The notes under the pieces are model-generated. The model was not told the origin of the DNA. It did not search any database and saw nothing but the letters and a program-made list of their open reading frames with translations. A program made the translations under genes and the position numbers. This document shows, piece after piece, positions 1 to 9,319 of a stretch of 64,000 bases of DNA; positions within the stretch are counted from its first letter, which is position 1; the number at the start of each line of letters is the position of its first letter. The stretch comes from JALORV01 sp963703945 (GTDB taxonomy: Bacteria; Pseudomonadota; Gammaproteobacteria; Burkholderiales; Burkholderiaceae_F): contig CAVPGM010000019.1 of the NCBI GenBank assembly GCA_963703945.1, forward strand, positions 124,001 to 188,000, written 5' to 3'.

Positions 1-432
1 GCGATCTATCCGAGCCTGGCATTCGCCGGCGTGGCCTTCACGATGGTGTCGCTCGCGGAAAACGCGCGAGTCCCGGTCGACAACCCGGCCACGCACCTCG
101 AACTGACGATGATCCACGAGGCGATGATCCTCGAATACTCGGGCCGTCATCTCGCGCTGCTCGAGTGGGCGGCGAGCCTGAAGTTGTTCGCCTACTCGAG
201 CATCGGGCTCGCGATCTTCTTCCCCTGGGGCATCTCGCACGGCCACGATCCGCTCGGCATGCTGCTCGCGGCCCCGGCGCTGATCTTGAAGCTCGCGATC
301 GGCGGCGCGCTGCTGGCGATGATCGAGACGGCGTCGGCCAAGATGCGGATCTTCCGTGTTCCCGAGTTCCTCGCAGGCGCATTCCTGCTTGCGGTCATCG
401 GGATCCTCGTTCACTTCCTGCTTGGGGCGTAG
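1..432 (+). CDS. hyfC: HyfC/HycD-like (NuoH-like) membrane subunit, 3' part only
   Basis: The frame is open from base 1 to a TAG stop, so the 5' part lies outside the window. The visible 143 residues hold the hallmark loop of the complex I subunit 1 family: an ENAR-x-PVDNPATHLELTMIHEAM stretch, an acidic quinone/proton-channel region, followed by about three hydrophobic helices. This is the membrane anchor that couples the peripheral arm to ion translocation. It is followed after 4 nt by hyfE, then hyfF, hyfG and hyfI, the usual order of group 4 hydrogenase-like clusters. The family is clear. The choice of hyfC over hycD naming is by context. Confidence 0.85.
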   Translation, partial: AIYPSLAFAGVAFTMVSLAENARVPVDNPATHLELTMIHEAMILEYSGRHLALLEWAASLKLFAYSSIGLAIFFPWGISHGHDPLGMLLAAPALILKLAIGGALLAMIETASAKMRIFRVPEFLAGAFLLAVIGILVHFLLGA

Positions 433-436
433 CGCG

Positions 437-1097
437 ATGCCGAGCCTCGTCACGCAGCTGGTCAACCTCTTTGCGGCAGTGCTGCTGCTGCTCTCGTTCG
501 GTCTGCTCGCGCAGCGCCGCGTGCTGTCGCTGATCCATCTGTTCACGCTCCAGGGGCTGGTGCTGGCGGCATCGACCACGGTCATGGCCTATTTCACCGG
601 CCAACCGCACCTCTACTACTCGGCCGCCATCACCCTCGTGCTGAAGGTCTTCCTGATGCCCTGGCTGCTGCATCGGATGATCGAGCGGCTCAACGTGCGC
701 TGGGATGTGGAGACGCTGATCAACATTCCGACGACGATGCTGCTCGGCATCGTGCTCGTCATCTTTGCGTTCAATCTGGCGCTGCCGATCTCTGGGCTGT
801 CGCGGTCGGTCGCGCGCGGCACGCTGGGAATCGCGCTCGCCTGCGTGCTGCTGTCGTTCCTGATGATGATCACCCGCACCAAGGCGATCCCGCAGGTGAT
901 CGGTTTCCTGGCGATGGAGAACGCACTGTTCTTCGCCGCGACGAGCGCGACCTACGGCATGCCGATGGTGGTCGAGCTGGGTATCGCGCTCGACGTGCTG
1001 GTCGCGCTGATCATCCTCGGTGTCTTCATGTTCCAGATCCGCGAGCAGTTCGACAGCCTCGACATCCGGCATCTGGAAAAGCTCGAAGGAAGAGTGA
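437..1097 (+). CDS. hyfE: HyfE-like membrane subunit (NuoK-like), probable 1-nt frameshift at its end
   Basis: The protein is about 219 residues and strongly hydrophobic, with roughly six membrane helices, as expected for HyfE, which corresponds to a NuoK-type subunit. It starts at ATG 437, 4 nt after hyfC. As written the frame has no stop and runs into hyfF. If one G near 1084 is an extra base, the protein ends ...EKLKEE at the TGA at 1095-1097, two bases before the hyfF ATG, which is the expected tight spacing. I therefore infer two genes and not a HyfE-HyfF fusion. The stop position is an inference. Confidence 0.75.
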
Positions 1098-1099
1098 GC

Positions 1100-2558
1100 A
1101 TGCAGGCACTGCTCGCGATCCTCGGCATCCCGCTCCTCGGCGCAGCAGTCCTGGGCCTGGTCGGCCATCAGGACCGGGCCTCGGAAGTCAACGTGGGATT
1201 CAGCCTCGCGACCTTCATCGCTTCCGCCGTGCTCACGATCCAGATCATCGCCGATGGCCCGATCCTCGTGCTGCACGAGCAGTTCTTCGTCGACTCGCTG
1301 AACGTGTTCCTGGTGGCCCTGACAGCGCTGGTGGCCTTCACGACAGCGCTGTTCGCGCGGCCCTATATGCGTATCGAGCGCGACCACGGCAAGATGACGC
1401 CGCCGCGCATGCGGCTGTTCCACAGCATGTATCAGTTGTTCAGCTTCACCATGCTGCTGGCACTGACCACCAACAACATGGGCCTGCTGTGGGTCGCGCT
1501 CGAGGCGGCCACGCTGGCCACCGTGCTGCTGGTGGCGGTGTATCGCACGCCGGCCAGCCTCGAGGCCGCCTGGAAGTACTTCATCCTGTGCGGGGTCGGC
1601 ATCGCGCAGGCGCTGTTCGGCACGATCCTGCTTTACCTCGCCGCCGAGCGCGTCGTCGGCGCGGAAGGCAGCGGGTTGCTGTGGACCTATCTGGACGCGG
1701 CGAAGGGCCAGCTCGAGCCCACCGTGATTTCGCTGGCGTTCGTCTTTCTGCTGGTCGGCTACGGCACCAAGGTCGGCCTGGCGCCCCTGCACAACTGGCT
1801 GCCGGACGCCCATGCGGAAGGCCCGACGCCGATCTCCGCCGTGCTATCGGGCCTGCTGCTGAATGTCGCGCTGTATGCAGTCCTGAGGTGCAAGGTACTG
1901 ACCGACGGCGCGCTCGGGCCCCGCTTCGCGGGTGACCTGATGATGGGCTTCGGCCTGCTATCGGTGGTGCTGGCGGCGTTCTTCATCTCGCGCCAGCGCG
2001 ACATCAAGCGGATGTTCGCGTACTCGTCGATCGAGCACATGGGACTGATCACCTTCGCGTTCGGCATGGGGGGTCCGATCGCGAGCTTTGCCGGGCTGCT
2101 GCACATGACGGTCCACTCGCTGGTGAAGTCGGCCATCTTCTATGCGGTCGGCCACGCGGCGCAGAAGGCCGGAACCCAGGTGATGGACCAGATCCGCGGC
2201 CTGATTCGGGTGAATCCCGACCGTCGGTTGGGGACTGATGGTGGGCACCCTGGCGATCCTCGGCATGCCGCCCTTCGGCGTGTTCGCCAGCGAGTTCCTG
2301 ATACTGACCACCGCGATGCGCGAGTTCCCGTGGACCACGCCGTTCCTGCTGCTGTCGCTTGGCGTGGCATTTGCCGCGGTGCTCTCCAAGGTGCAGCCGA
2401 TGGTGTTCGGCGAAACGACAGTGCGCCCGCTGGCCCATCCGCCTGCACTGATCCCCGTGTTCGTGCACCTCGGTCTCGCGCTGATGCTCGGACTGTATAT
2501 CCCGCCCTACCTCGAAGGCTGGTACCAGCAGGCGGCCCGTCTGGTTGCTGGAAGCTAA
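1100..2558 (+). CDS. hyfF: HyfF-like antiporter-type membrane subunit (NuoL/M/N-like), frameshifted
   Basis: A polytopic protein of about 485 residues of the proton-translocating ND2/ND5 (Mrp antiporter) family, the ion-pumping subunit of Hyf-like complexes. The conserved block GYGTKVGLAPLHNWLPDAHA, with the channel lysine, lies near residues 217-236. A second conserved block (RDIKRMFAYSSIEHMGL) and a C-terminal MPPFGVFASEF motif follow. The frame breaks at about 2216-2218, where CCC should read CC: removing one C gives an uninterrupted ...RVNPTVGWGLMVGTLAILG. hyfE lies immediately upstream and hyfG starts 2 nt downstream. Confidence 0.85.
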
Positions 2559-2560
2559 CG

Positions 2561-4118
2561 ATGTTTGAGCTGCAGACCGACGCCGGCGAACTCGCTTTCG
2601 AGCGACTGGGCGGCCAGCTGCCGGTCGGCCGGGCAACCGTGGATTCTGCACAGTGGCAGTCAGCGGCCGAGGCACTGCACCGCGACGGCGCGACGCTCGT
2701 GTCGTTGTGGGGTTCGGACCGTCGCGACCTGGGCGAAGGCCTCGTGATCATGGCGGCGTACTCGGTCGGCAATCGGTTGCTGTGCCTGCGTCTTCCGCTC
2801 CGCGCCGCCGTACGAATTCCCGTCGATCTCGGCACAGTTTCCCGCTGCAAGCAGAATGCAGCGCACGGTCCACGACCTGCTCGGCGCACGTGCCTTGGGT
2901 GATGACGACGATCGACCGTGGTTGCGCCACGGCGCCTGGCCGGCGGATTTCTTCCCTTTGCGGCGCGAGTCGGACGCCGCTCAGGCGTTCGAAATCCAGC
3001 AGGATCACTATCCGTTCGTTCAGGTCACCGGCGACGGCGTGCACGAAATCCCGGTCGGTCCGGTGCATGCCGGCATCATCGAACCGGGTCATTTCCGCTT
3101 CTCCGTTGTCGGCGAGAAGGTCCTGCGCCTGGAAGAGCAACTGGGCTACGTCCACAAGGGCATCGACAAGCGCTTCGATGGCATGACGCTGGTCGACGCC
3201 GTACGCCTCGCCGGACGCGTATCGGGTGATTCGACCGTCGCCTACGCCTGGGCGTATTCGATGGCTGCGGAATCGGCCACTGACGTGATCGTCCCGCCGC
3301 GCGCCGCGTGGCTGCGCGCCTTGATGCTGGAACGCGAGCGCGTCGGCAATCATCTGGGCGACCTCGGCGCGCTCGGCAACGATGCGGGTCTCGCCGCAGG
3401 TCTGGCCCAGTTTTCACGGTTGCGCGAGGAATGGCTGAGGTACAACGACGAAGTCTTCGGCCACCGGCTGATGATGGACCGCGTCGTGCCCGGCGGCACT
3501 GCGATCGATCCCGACGGTGGCCAGCTCGAGCGGCTGCGCCGCCAGTGTGCGGAACTGTCCCCCGAAGTAAAGACACTGCGCGCGATCTATGACGAACACT
3601 CAGGACTGCAGGATCGCTTCCAGAGCACCGGAGTCGTGAGCCCCGAACTGGCGGCGCGGCTCGGACTGCGCGGCCTCGCCGGACGGGCCAGCGGTCAGGC
3701 GCGCGATCTTCGAGCCGACGTTCGCTCGACTCCCTACGACATGCTGGATGTCAAGGTGGCGACGGACGAACGCGGCGACGTCGCGGCGCGCGTCGCCGTC
3801 CGGTTCGATGAACTCGCGGAATCGCTGCGTCTGATCGACGCCATCGTTCAGCGTCTGCCGACAGGCGACGTTACAACCCCGCTGCCCGCAGTGCCTGCGG
3901 ACGGCGCACAGGGCTTCGGCTGGATCGAGGGTTGGCGCGGCGACGTGATGGTCGCCCTGGAAGTCGGCGGAAACGGAGTCCTGCGGCGCTGCCATTGCCA
4001 CGATCCGTCGTGGCAGAACTGGCCGGTGCTCGAGCACGCGGTGATCGGCAACATCGTTCCCGACTTTCCGCTGATCAACAAATCGTTCAACCTGAGCTAT
4101 TCCGGAGTGGATCGCTGA
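2561..4118 (+). CDS. hyfG: HyfG/HycE-like large subunit lacking NiFe cysteine ligands (Ehr type), frameshifted
   Basis: About 518 residues. The N-terminal part resembles the NuoC-like 30-kDa domain and the rest the NuoD/hydrogenase large-subunit domain (GPVHAGIIEPGHF, LGYVHKGIDKRF). The frame shifts near 2805; both halves are otherwise contiguous. The first nickel-binding motif (RxCGxC in HycE) reads RVSGDS here. The C-terminal DPCxxC reads DPSWQN, followed by a tail ending SFNLSYSGVDR. No cysteine that could ligate a NiFe centre is left at either site. This matches the energy-converting hydrogenase-related (Ehr) class, whose reaction is unknown. It overlaps hyfI by one base (ATG at 4118). 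Confidence 0.85.
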
Positions 4119-4633
4119 TGCCCCTGTTGACCCGACAGATTCTCAGGACGGGCATCTGCACGGAGCCCCTGCCCGAACCGAACGACGCGTGGCGGGTCGC
4201 CGCGGAGCAGATCCAGGCCGACATCCTGGCGCTGCTGGGCCGCGCGCTCGCGATCCGCCAGGTTGATGCCGGTTCCTGCAATGGCTGCGAGCTCGAAATC
4301 CACGCGCTGAACAATCCCTACTACAACCTCGAAGGCCGGGGGATGCGCTTCGTCGCCAGTCCGCGTCATGCCGACATGCTGCTCGTGACGGGCCCGGTCG
4401 CGAGCAACATGCGGGTCGCGCTGCAGCGTACGTACGAGGCGGTGCCGGAGCCCAAGCTGGTCGTAGCGGTGGGCGACTGCGGCTGCAGCGGCGGGATCTT
4501 CGGCGAGAGCTATGCCAGTTGCGGCAAGGTCGCCAACGTGATTCCGGTGGATGTCGCCGTGCCGGGTTGTCCGCCGCGCCCGCTCGACATCCTGCGCGGT
4601 ATCTTGACGGCCGTGCGAAGAACCCCGGCCTGA
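4118..4633 (+). CDS. hyfI: HyfI-like small subunit with NuoB-type [4Fe-4S] site
   Basis: A 171-residue member of the NuoB/HycG/HyfI family. All four cysteines expected for the proximal [4Fe-4S] cluster are visible: CNGCE near residue 54, GDCGCSGG near residue 112 and VPGCPPRP near residue 149. The electron-transfer cluster is thus kept although the partner large subunit has lost the NiFe ligands. The start ATG overlaps the hyfG stop. No HyfH-type ferredoxin gene lies between hyfG and hyfI, so the electron donor is not encoded in the visible part. The 3' end overlaps the opposite-strand lipoprotein gene. Confidence 0.9.
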   Translation: MPLLTRQILRTGICTEPLPEPNDAWRVAAEQIQADILALLGRALAIRQVDAGSCNGCELEIHALNNPYYNLEGRGMRFVASPRHADMLLVTGPVASNMRVALQRTYEAVPEPKLVVAVGDCGCSGGIFGESYASCGKVANVIPVDVAVPGCPPRPLDILRGILTAVRRTPA

Positions 4634-4866
4634 AGCCCAACCCTGCCGATCTTCAGCAGCAGCGTGTGAGCGCCCTCCGGACCGAGCAGATATACGTATC
4701 CCTTGCCGACGCCGGCAACATCGCGCACGGCCTGTGGTGAGCCGAAGACCGCTCGCACGTCCTGCTCGGTCGATTGCCCTTCTTTGAGGCGCGCCAGTCG
4801 CAGGTCCTCAAGCACGCGTCCTCCCGAGTCACACGCCGTAACGCCGGCGATCAACGCCCACAGCAT
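4510..4866 (-). CDS. Small BamE/SmpA-like lipoprotein, C-terminus truncated at hyf boundary
   Basis: A lipoprotein signal (MLWALIAGVTAC) is followed by about 55 residues resembling the BamE/SmpA fold (LKEGQSTEQDVRAVFGSPQ). An AAAGGAG ribosome site lies about 14 nt upstream of the ATG. The resemblance stops at about residue 75, exactly where the frame enters the antisense strand of hyfI; the remaining ~43 residues are low-complexity and probably not native. It may be a gene clipped by a rearrangement that brought in the hyf cluster. Outer-membrane location is inferred from the lipobox. Moderate confidence that it is expressed. Confidence 0.5.
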   Translation of the reverse strand: MLWALIAGVTACDSGGRVLEDLRLARLKEGQSTEQDVRAVFGSPQAVRDVAGVGKGYVYLLGPEGAHTLLLKIGRVGLQAGVLRTAVKIPRRMSSGRGGQPGTATSTGITLATLPQLA

Positions 4867-4963
4867 GCATGCGCGAATGATCTCCTTTGCCCACGGTCCA
4901 GATACTGGAAGCCCCTCGCGTAAACTGCACCTTTCGAGGTTACACAGCACCGAAACCGTCGTC

Positions 4964-5158
4964 ATGGCAAGGCCTTACGAATCCGAAATCACGCGGTTCC
5001 TGCGTGAGCTCAAGCAGGCGAACCCGACGATCGAGCCCGGACAGCGCGAGGGGCGGGCCATCTGGTGGGACAAGAATATCGACCTGGATCTGGACCGCCG
5101 CTTCCAGCAGTCGCGGGTTCCGCAGCCCGCGTATGTCTACCAGACGAAGGCGCGCTAG
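4964..5158 (+). CDS. DUF3460 family protein
   Basis: A 64-residue soluble protein starting MARPYESEITRFLRELK and ending in VYQTKAR. It carries the acidic-basic pattern and the central EGRAIWWDK segment typical of DUF3460, a small family of unknown function common in Burkholderiales, often beside scpA. Here its TAG stop directly abuts the scpA GTG start, so the two are almost surely cotranscribed. ATG 4964 fits the family N-terminus; longer upstream frames are not supported. Confidence 0.85.
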   Translation: MARPYESEITRFLRELKQANPTIEPGQREGRAIWWDKNIDLDLDRRFQQSRVPQPAYVYQTKAR

Positions 5159-6040
5159 GTGACCGGTCACGATACGCCCGGCGCAATGGCGCACGCGGGC
5201 GTCGAGCGGCGCGACGCGCTCGCCGCCAATGCGGCGGATTCGACTCCCGATGTGGTGGACGGCGTGGCGCTGGCACGACTGTACGGCGAGCCGTTGTTCC
5301 GCCTGCCCGACGATCTGTACATCCCGCCGGACGCCCTCGAAATCTTTCTCGAGGCATTCGAGGGTCCGCTCGACCTCCTGCTGTACCTGATCCGCAAGCA
5401 GCACTTCAACGTGCTCGACATCCCGATGGCGCCGCTCACGGTGCAGTACCTGGCGTACATCGACCAGATCCGCGAGAAGAACCTCGAACTGGCCGGCGAG
5501 TACCTGCTGATGGCCGCGCTGCTGATCGAAATCAAGTCGCGCATGCTGCTGCCGTTGCGCAAGGCCGACACTGGCGAGGAGGTCGAGGACCCGCGCGCCG
5601 AACTCGTCAGGCGACTGCTCGAGTACGAACGCATCAAGCTTGCCGCCCAGCAGCTTGACCAACTGCCGCGCGTGGGCCGAGATTTCGTGCGCGCGATGGT
5701 GACGATCGAGCAATCGCTCGAGAAGCGCTTTCCGGACGTCAACGTGATCGACCTGCGTGACGCCTGGGCCGAGGTGCTGAAACGGGCGCGCCTGCATGCG
5801 CATCACCGGATCGCCCGCGAGGAGCTCTCGGTTCGGGAGCACATGAGTTTCATCCTGCGGCGGCTGCAGAACACGCGATTCGTCGAGTTCAGCGAGCTCT
5901 TCGATCCGGCCCGCGGTGTGCAGGTGGCGATCATCCACTTCCTGGCGCTGCTGGAACTCGCACGCGAAGCGCTGATCGAAATCACGCAGGCGACCCCTTT
6001 CGCACCGATCTATTTGCGCCTCGCCTATTCCCCCACCTGA
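5159..6040 (+). CDS. scpA: Segregation and condensation protein A (ScpA)
   Basis: A 293-residue kleisin. The conserved core FEGPLDLLLYLIRKQHFNVLD lies near residues 67-87, followed by the helical region and a C-terminal winged-helix segment (FVEFSELF). ScpA bridges the heads of SMC in the chromosome-condensing SMC-ScpAB complex. The start is GTG at 5159, immediately after the DUF3460 stop. The first ~55 residues are variable. No scpB is visible in the window. Confidence 0.9.
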   Translation: MTGHDTPGAMAHAGVERRDALAANAADSTPDVVDGVALARLYGEPLFRLPDDLYIPPDALEIFLEAFEGPLDLLLYLIRKQHFNVLDIPMAPLTVQYLAYIDQIREKNLELAGEYLLMAALLIEIKSRMLLPLRKADTGEEVEDPRAELVRRLLEYERIKLAAQQLDQLPRVGRDFVRAMVTIEQSLEKRFPDVNVIDLRDAWAEVLKRARLHAHHRIAREELSVREHMSFILRRLQNTRFVEFSELFDPARGVQVAIIHFLALLELAREALIEITQATPFAPIYLRLAYSPT

Positions 6041-6077
6041 ATCGATGCCGCAGCCCGCGGCGCCCGAAAGGTCCGAA

Positions 6078-6560
6078 ATGCCGAAGTACGGTTTGTTCGC
6101 ATTGTTGCTGCTCTGCTCCGCGTCGGTGCAGGCACAGACCAAACCTCCGTCGGGTTCCGACGCCAGCGCGCCAGCCAAGGCGGAGGCGGCACCCGTCACC
6201 GATCCCGTCATTGCAGCGAAGGAAGCCGCAGCCGCCCAGGTGGCCGGCGAGTGGCTGAAACTGATCGACAGCGGCGACTACGCCAAGGCGTGGGAGGCGT
6301 GTGCGCCGCTGTTCCGCGAAAAGGTCACTCGCCAACAATGGGTCGAAGGCATGCCCAAGAACCGTGCGGAATACGGCAAGTTGAACTCGCGCAAGATCGG
6401 CGGCACCGCATATCGTCAATCACTGCCAGGCGCGCCGGACGGCGAATATGTCACGGTCCGCTTCTTCAGCGACTACGAGAAGAACGCGGCGGCCGAAGAA
6501 CTGGTATCGCTCACTTATCAGTCCGGCGCCTGGCGGCCGCTCGGCTACTTCCTGCGCTGA
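6078..6560 (+). CDS. Secreted DUF4019-like protein
   Basis: About 160 residues. The chosen ATG gives a compact signal peptide (MPKYGLFALLLLCSASVQAQ) after a GAAAGG-like ribosome site. A linker rich in Ala/Pro/Lys precedes a DUF4019-like domain (AGEWLKLIDSGDYAKAWE, then QWVEGMPKNRAEYGKL and a terminal YQSGAWRPLGYFL). DUF4019 proteins are periplasmic and of unknown role. An in-frame ATG at 6045 would bury the signal peptide, so 6078 is preferred. The gene faces polA tail to tail. Confidence 0.75.
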   Translation: MPKYGLFALLLLCSASVQAQTKPPSGSDASAPAKAEAAPVTDPVIAAKEAAAAQVAGEWLKLIDSGDYAKAWEACAPLFREKVTRQQWVEGMPKNRAEYGKLNSRKIGGTAYRQSLPGAPDGEYVTVRFFSDYEKNAAAEELVSLTYQSGAWRPLGYFLR

Positions 6561-6582
6561 ACGCGGGAAGCCGAGAAATGGT

Positions 6583-9306
6583 CTAGTGCGCCTGGTCCCA
6601 GTTGTCGCCGACGCCGACGTCGGCCGCCAGCGGCACCCGCATCGGTGCGACCGCAGACATCAGTGCCGGTACGTGCTCGCGCACCCGCTCGACTTCCGAT
6701 TCCGGCACCTCCAGTACCAGTTCGTCGTGGACCTGCATCACGAGACGGGTGCCGAGCGCCTGCTCGGAGATCCAGCGTGTCACGGCGATCATCGCCAGCT
6801 TGATGAGGTCGGCGGCGGTCCCCTGCATCGGCGCATTGATGGCTGCGCGTTCGGCGCCGCCTCGTCGCGGCCCGTTGGGCGAATTGATTTCGGGCAGCCA
6901 TAGGCGCCGCCCGAACACGGTCTCCACATAGCCCTGCCGCTTGGCCAGCGCGCGGGTCGACTCCATGTATTTGGCGACTCCCGGATAACGCATGAAGTAG
7001 CGGTCGATATAGCTGCGGGCCGCGTCGCGTTCGATGCCGAGGTTGGACGCGAGCCCGAAAGCGCTCATGCCGTAGATCAGGCCGAAATTGATGACCTTGG
7101 CGTAGCGACGCTGCTCGCTCGACACCTCGCCCAGCGGAACGCCGAACACCTCCGACGCGGTCGCCCGATGGATGTCCTCGCCCTTGGAAAACGCATCCAG
7201 CAGCCCGGCATCCTCGGAAATGTGCGCCATGATGCGCAACTCGATCTGCGAGTAGTCCGCCGACACGATGCGGTGCCCGGGAGGCGCGATGAACGCCTCG
7301 CGAATGCGCCGTCCCTCGGCGGTCCGGATTGGAATGTTCTGCAGGTTCGGATCGGATGACGACAGGCGCCCGGTCACCGCGACCGCCTGACCGTATGTCG
7401 TGTGCACCCGCCCCCGCGCGTCCGCGCTCAGCGGCAGCTTGTCGCAGTAGGTCGACTTGAGCTTCGACAACGCGCGATGCTCGAGCAGCACTTTCGGTAG
7501 CGGATAGTCTTCGGCCAGTTTTTCGAGCACTTCTTCGTCGGTCGAGGGCGCTCCGCTGGCCGTCTTCTTCGCGACCGGCAGTTTCAGGTGATTGAACAGG
7601 ATCTCGCCGATCTGCTTGGGGCTTCCCAGGTTGAACGGCTGACCCGCGAGCTCGACCGCCTGGCGTTCGAGTTCGCCGATGCGCTGCGCGAGTTCGCGGC
7701 TCTGCGCCTCCAGTCGCGGCCGGTCGATGAGGACACCTGTGCGCTCCATCTCGAACAGCACACGCGAAATCGGCAGTTCGATGACTTCATATATGTATCG
7801 CAATCGCTCGTTCGACTCGATGTGCGGCCACATCGCGTGATGCAGCGCCAGCGTGACCTCGGCGTCCTCGGCCGCGTACTCGGTGGCGCGGTCGACCGCC
7901 ACCTCGTCGAAGCAGAGTTGGTTGGCCCCTTTGCCGCAGACTTCGGCGTAAGTCAGGGTCCGGCGGCCGAGATGGCGCTCGGCCAGCGAGTCCATATCGT
8001 GGTTGCGGTGCGCTTCCAGCACGTAGGATTCGAGCAGCGTGTCGTGTGCAATGCCAGCCAGACGAATGCCGTGATTGGCAAACACGTGCGTGTCGTACTT
8101 CAAATGCTGCCCGACCTTGCGATGATGCGGACTCTCCAGCCACGGCCGTAGAGCCTGCAGCGTCTCCTCGAGCGGTAGCTGTTCCGGCGCGCCGGGATAG
8201 CGATGCGCGAGCGGGATGTAACAGCCCTTCAGCGGCTCGACCGACAGCGAAATGCCGACGAGTCGCGCCGCCATCGGATCGAGCGAAGTGGTTTCGGTAT
8301 CGATGCAGGTGAGCTCGGCGGCACCGATGCGTTGCAGCCATGCGTCGAGTTGGTCGCGCGTCAGTACGGTTTCATACTCGGGGCGCGGGCCTGCGGCCGG
8401 GGCGGGAGCGGCCGCCACGGAATTCGTGGGCGTCTCGTCGACTCGGCCGGCATCCTCCTCCATTTCGCGCAGCCAGGCCTTGAATTCATAGCGCCGGTAA
8501 AGCTCACGCAACTGATCGGCATTTTCCTCGCGCACAGCCAGCACCTGCAGCGACTGCACGTGCGCCGACAGGTCACAGTCGGTCCGGATCGTCACCAGCG
8601 TGCGCGCGGTCGGCAACCAGGGAATTGCCTTGCGCAGGTTGTCGCCCACGGCGCCGCCGATCTCATCCGCCCGCGCGACGATCGCGTCGAGGGACCCATA
8701 CGCCTGCAGCCATTTCGCTGCCGTCTTCGGCCCCACCTTCTCTACGCCGGGCACGTTGTCGACGCTGTCGCCCACCAGCGACAGATAATCGACGAAGCGT
8801 TCCGGGGCGACGCCAAATTTGGTCCTGACACCGGCAACGTCCAGCGTCTCGCCGCTCATCGTGTTCACGAGGGTGGTGTGCTCGTCGACCAGTTGCGCGA
8901 GATCCTTGTCGCCGGTCGATACCACGGTCCGCAGGCCATGCGCGCCGGCGTAGCGCGCCAGTGTCCCGATCACGTCGTCAGCTTCGATACCCTCGATCTC
9001 GATGACCGGCCAGCCGAGCGCACGCACCGCCGCGTGGATCGGCTCGATCTGTGCCACCAGATCGTCGGGCATGGCGGCCCGATTCGCCTTGTATTCCGCG
9101 TAAAGGTCGTCGCGGAAGGTCTTACCCTTGGCATCGAACACACACGCGAGGTAGTCGGCGCTGACCTGCTGACGCAGCGTGCGCAGCATCCCGATGAATC
9201 CGCGGATAGCACCCGTCGGCTCGCCGGCGGCCGTCCGCAGGTCGGGCAGCGCATGGAAAGCGCGGTATAAGTAGCTCGATCCATCGAGCAGCAACAGTGT
9301 TTTCAT
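6583..9306 (-). CDS. polA: DNA polymerase I
   Basis: A 907-residue, full-length PolA. The N-terminal 5'-3' exonuclease domain starts MKTLLLLDGSSYLYRAF and keeps its metal-binding aspartates. A 3'-5' exonuclease domain follows with an intact DTETT metal motif (residues about 355-360), so proofreading should be active. The polymerase domain has ADYSQIELR (motif A), the RRYAKVINFGLIYG O-helix (motif B) and VHDELVLEV (motif C). It fills gaps in replication and repair. The start at 9306 is the family N-terminus; the frame extends further upstream but without similarity. Confidence 0.97.
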   Translation of the reverse strand: MKTLLLLDGSSYLYRAFHALPDLRTAAGEPTGAIRGFIGMLRTLRQQVSADYLACVFDAKGKTFRDDLYAEYKANRAAMPDDLVAQIEPIHAAVRALGWPVIEIEGIEADDVIGTLARYAGAHGLRTVVSTGDKDLAQLVDEHTTLVNTMSGETLDVAGVRTKFGVAPERFVDYLSLVGDSVDNVPGVEKVGPKTAAKWLQAYGSLDAIVARADEIGGAVGDNLRKAIPWLPTARTLVTIRTDCDLSAHVQSLQVLAVREENADQLRELYRRYEFKAWLREMEEDAGRVDETPTNSVAAAPAPAAGPRPEYETVLTRDQLDAWLQRIGAAELTCIDTETTSLDPMAARLVGISLSVEPLKGCYIPLAHRYPGAPEQLPLEETLQALRPWLESPHHRKVGQHLKYDTHVFANHGIRLAGIAHDTLLESYVLEAHRNHDMDSLAERHLGRRTLTYAEVCGKGANQLCFDEVAVDRATEYAAEDAEVTLALHHAMWPHIESNERLRYIYEVIELPISRVLFEMERTGVLIDRPRLEAQSRELAQRIGELERQAVELAGQPFNLGSPKQIGEILFNHLKLPVAKKTASGAPSTDEEVLEKLAEDYPLPKVLLEHRALSKLKSTYCDKLPLSADARGRVHTTYGQAVAVTGRLSSSDPNLQNIPIRTAEGRRIREAFIAPPGHRIVSADYSQIELRIMAHISEDAGLLDAFSKGEDIHRATASEVFGVPLGEVSSEQRRYAKVINFGLIYGMSAFGLASNLGIERDAARSYIDRYFMRYPGVAKYMESTRALAKRQGYVETVFGRRLWLPEINSPNGPRRGGAERAAINAPMQGTAADLIKLAMIAVTRWISEQALGTRLVMQVHDELVLEVPESEVERVREHVPALMSAVAPMRVPLAADVGVGDNWDQAH

Positions 9307-9319
9307 CGGGAGATTCGCC

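Noticed and set aside
395..1813. Long open frame on the minus strand opposite hyfE/hyfF
   Set aside because: His/Gln/Arg/Glu-rich translation typical of the antisense of high-GC membrane genes; the plus strand encodes clear family proteins.
2561..4118. Considered as an active [NiFe]-hydrogenase large subunit
   Set aside because: Both CxxC nickel-binding motifs are replaced by residues that cannot ligate nickel.
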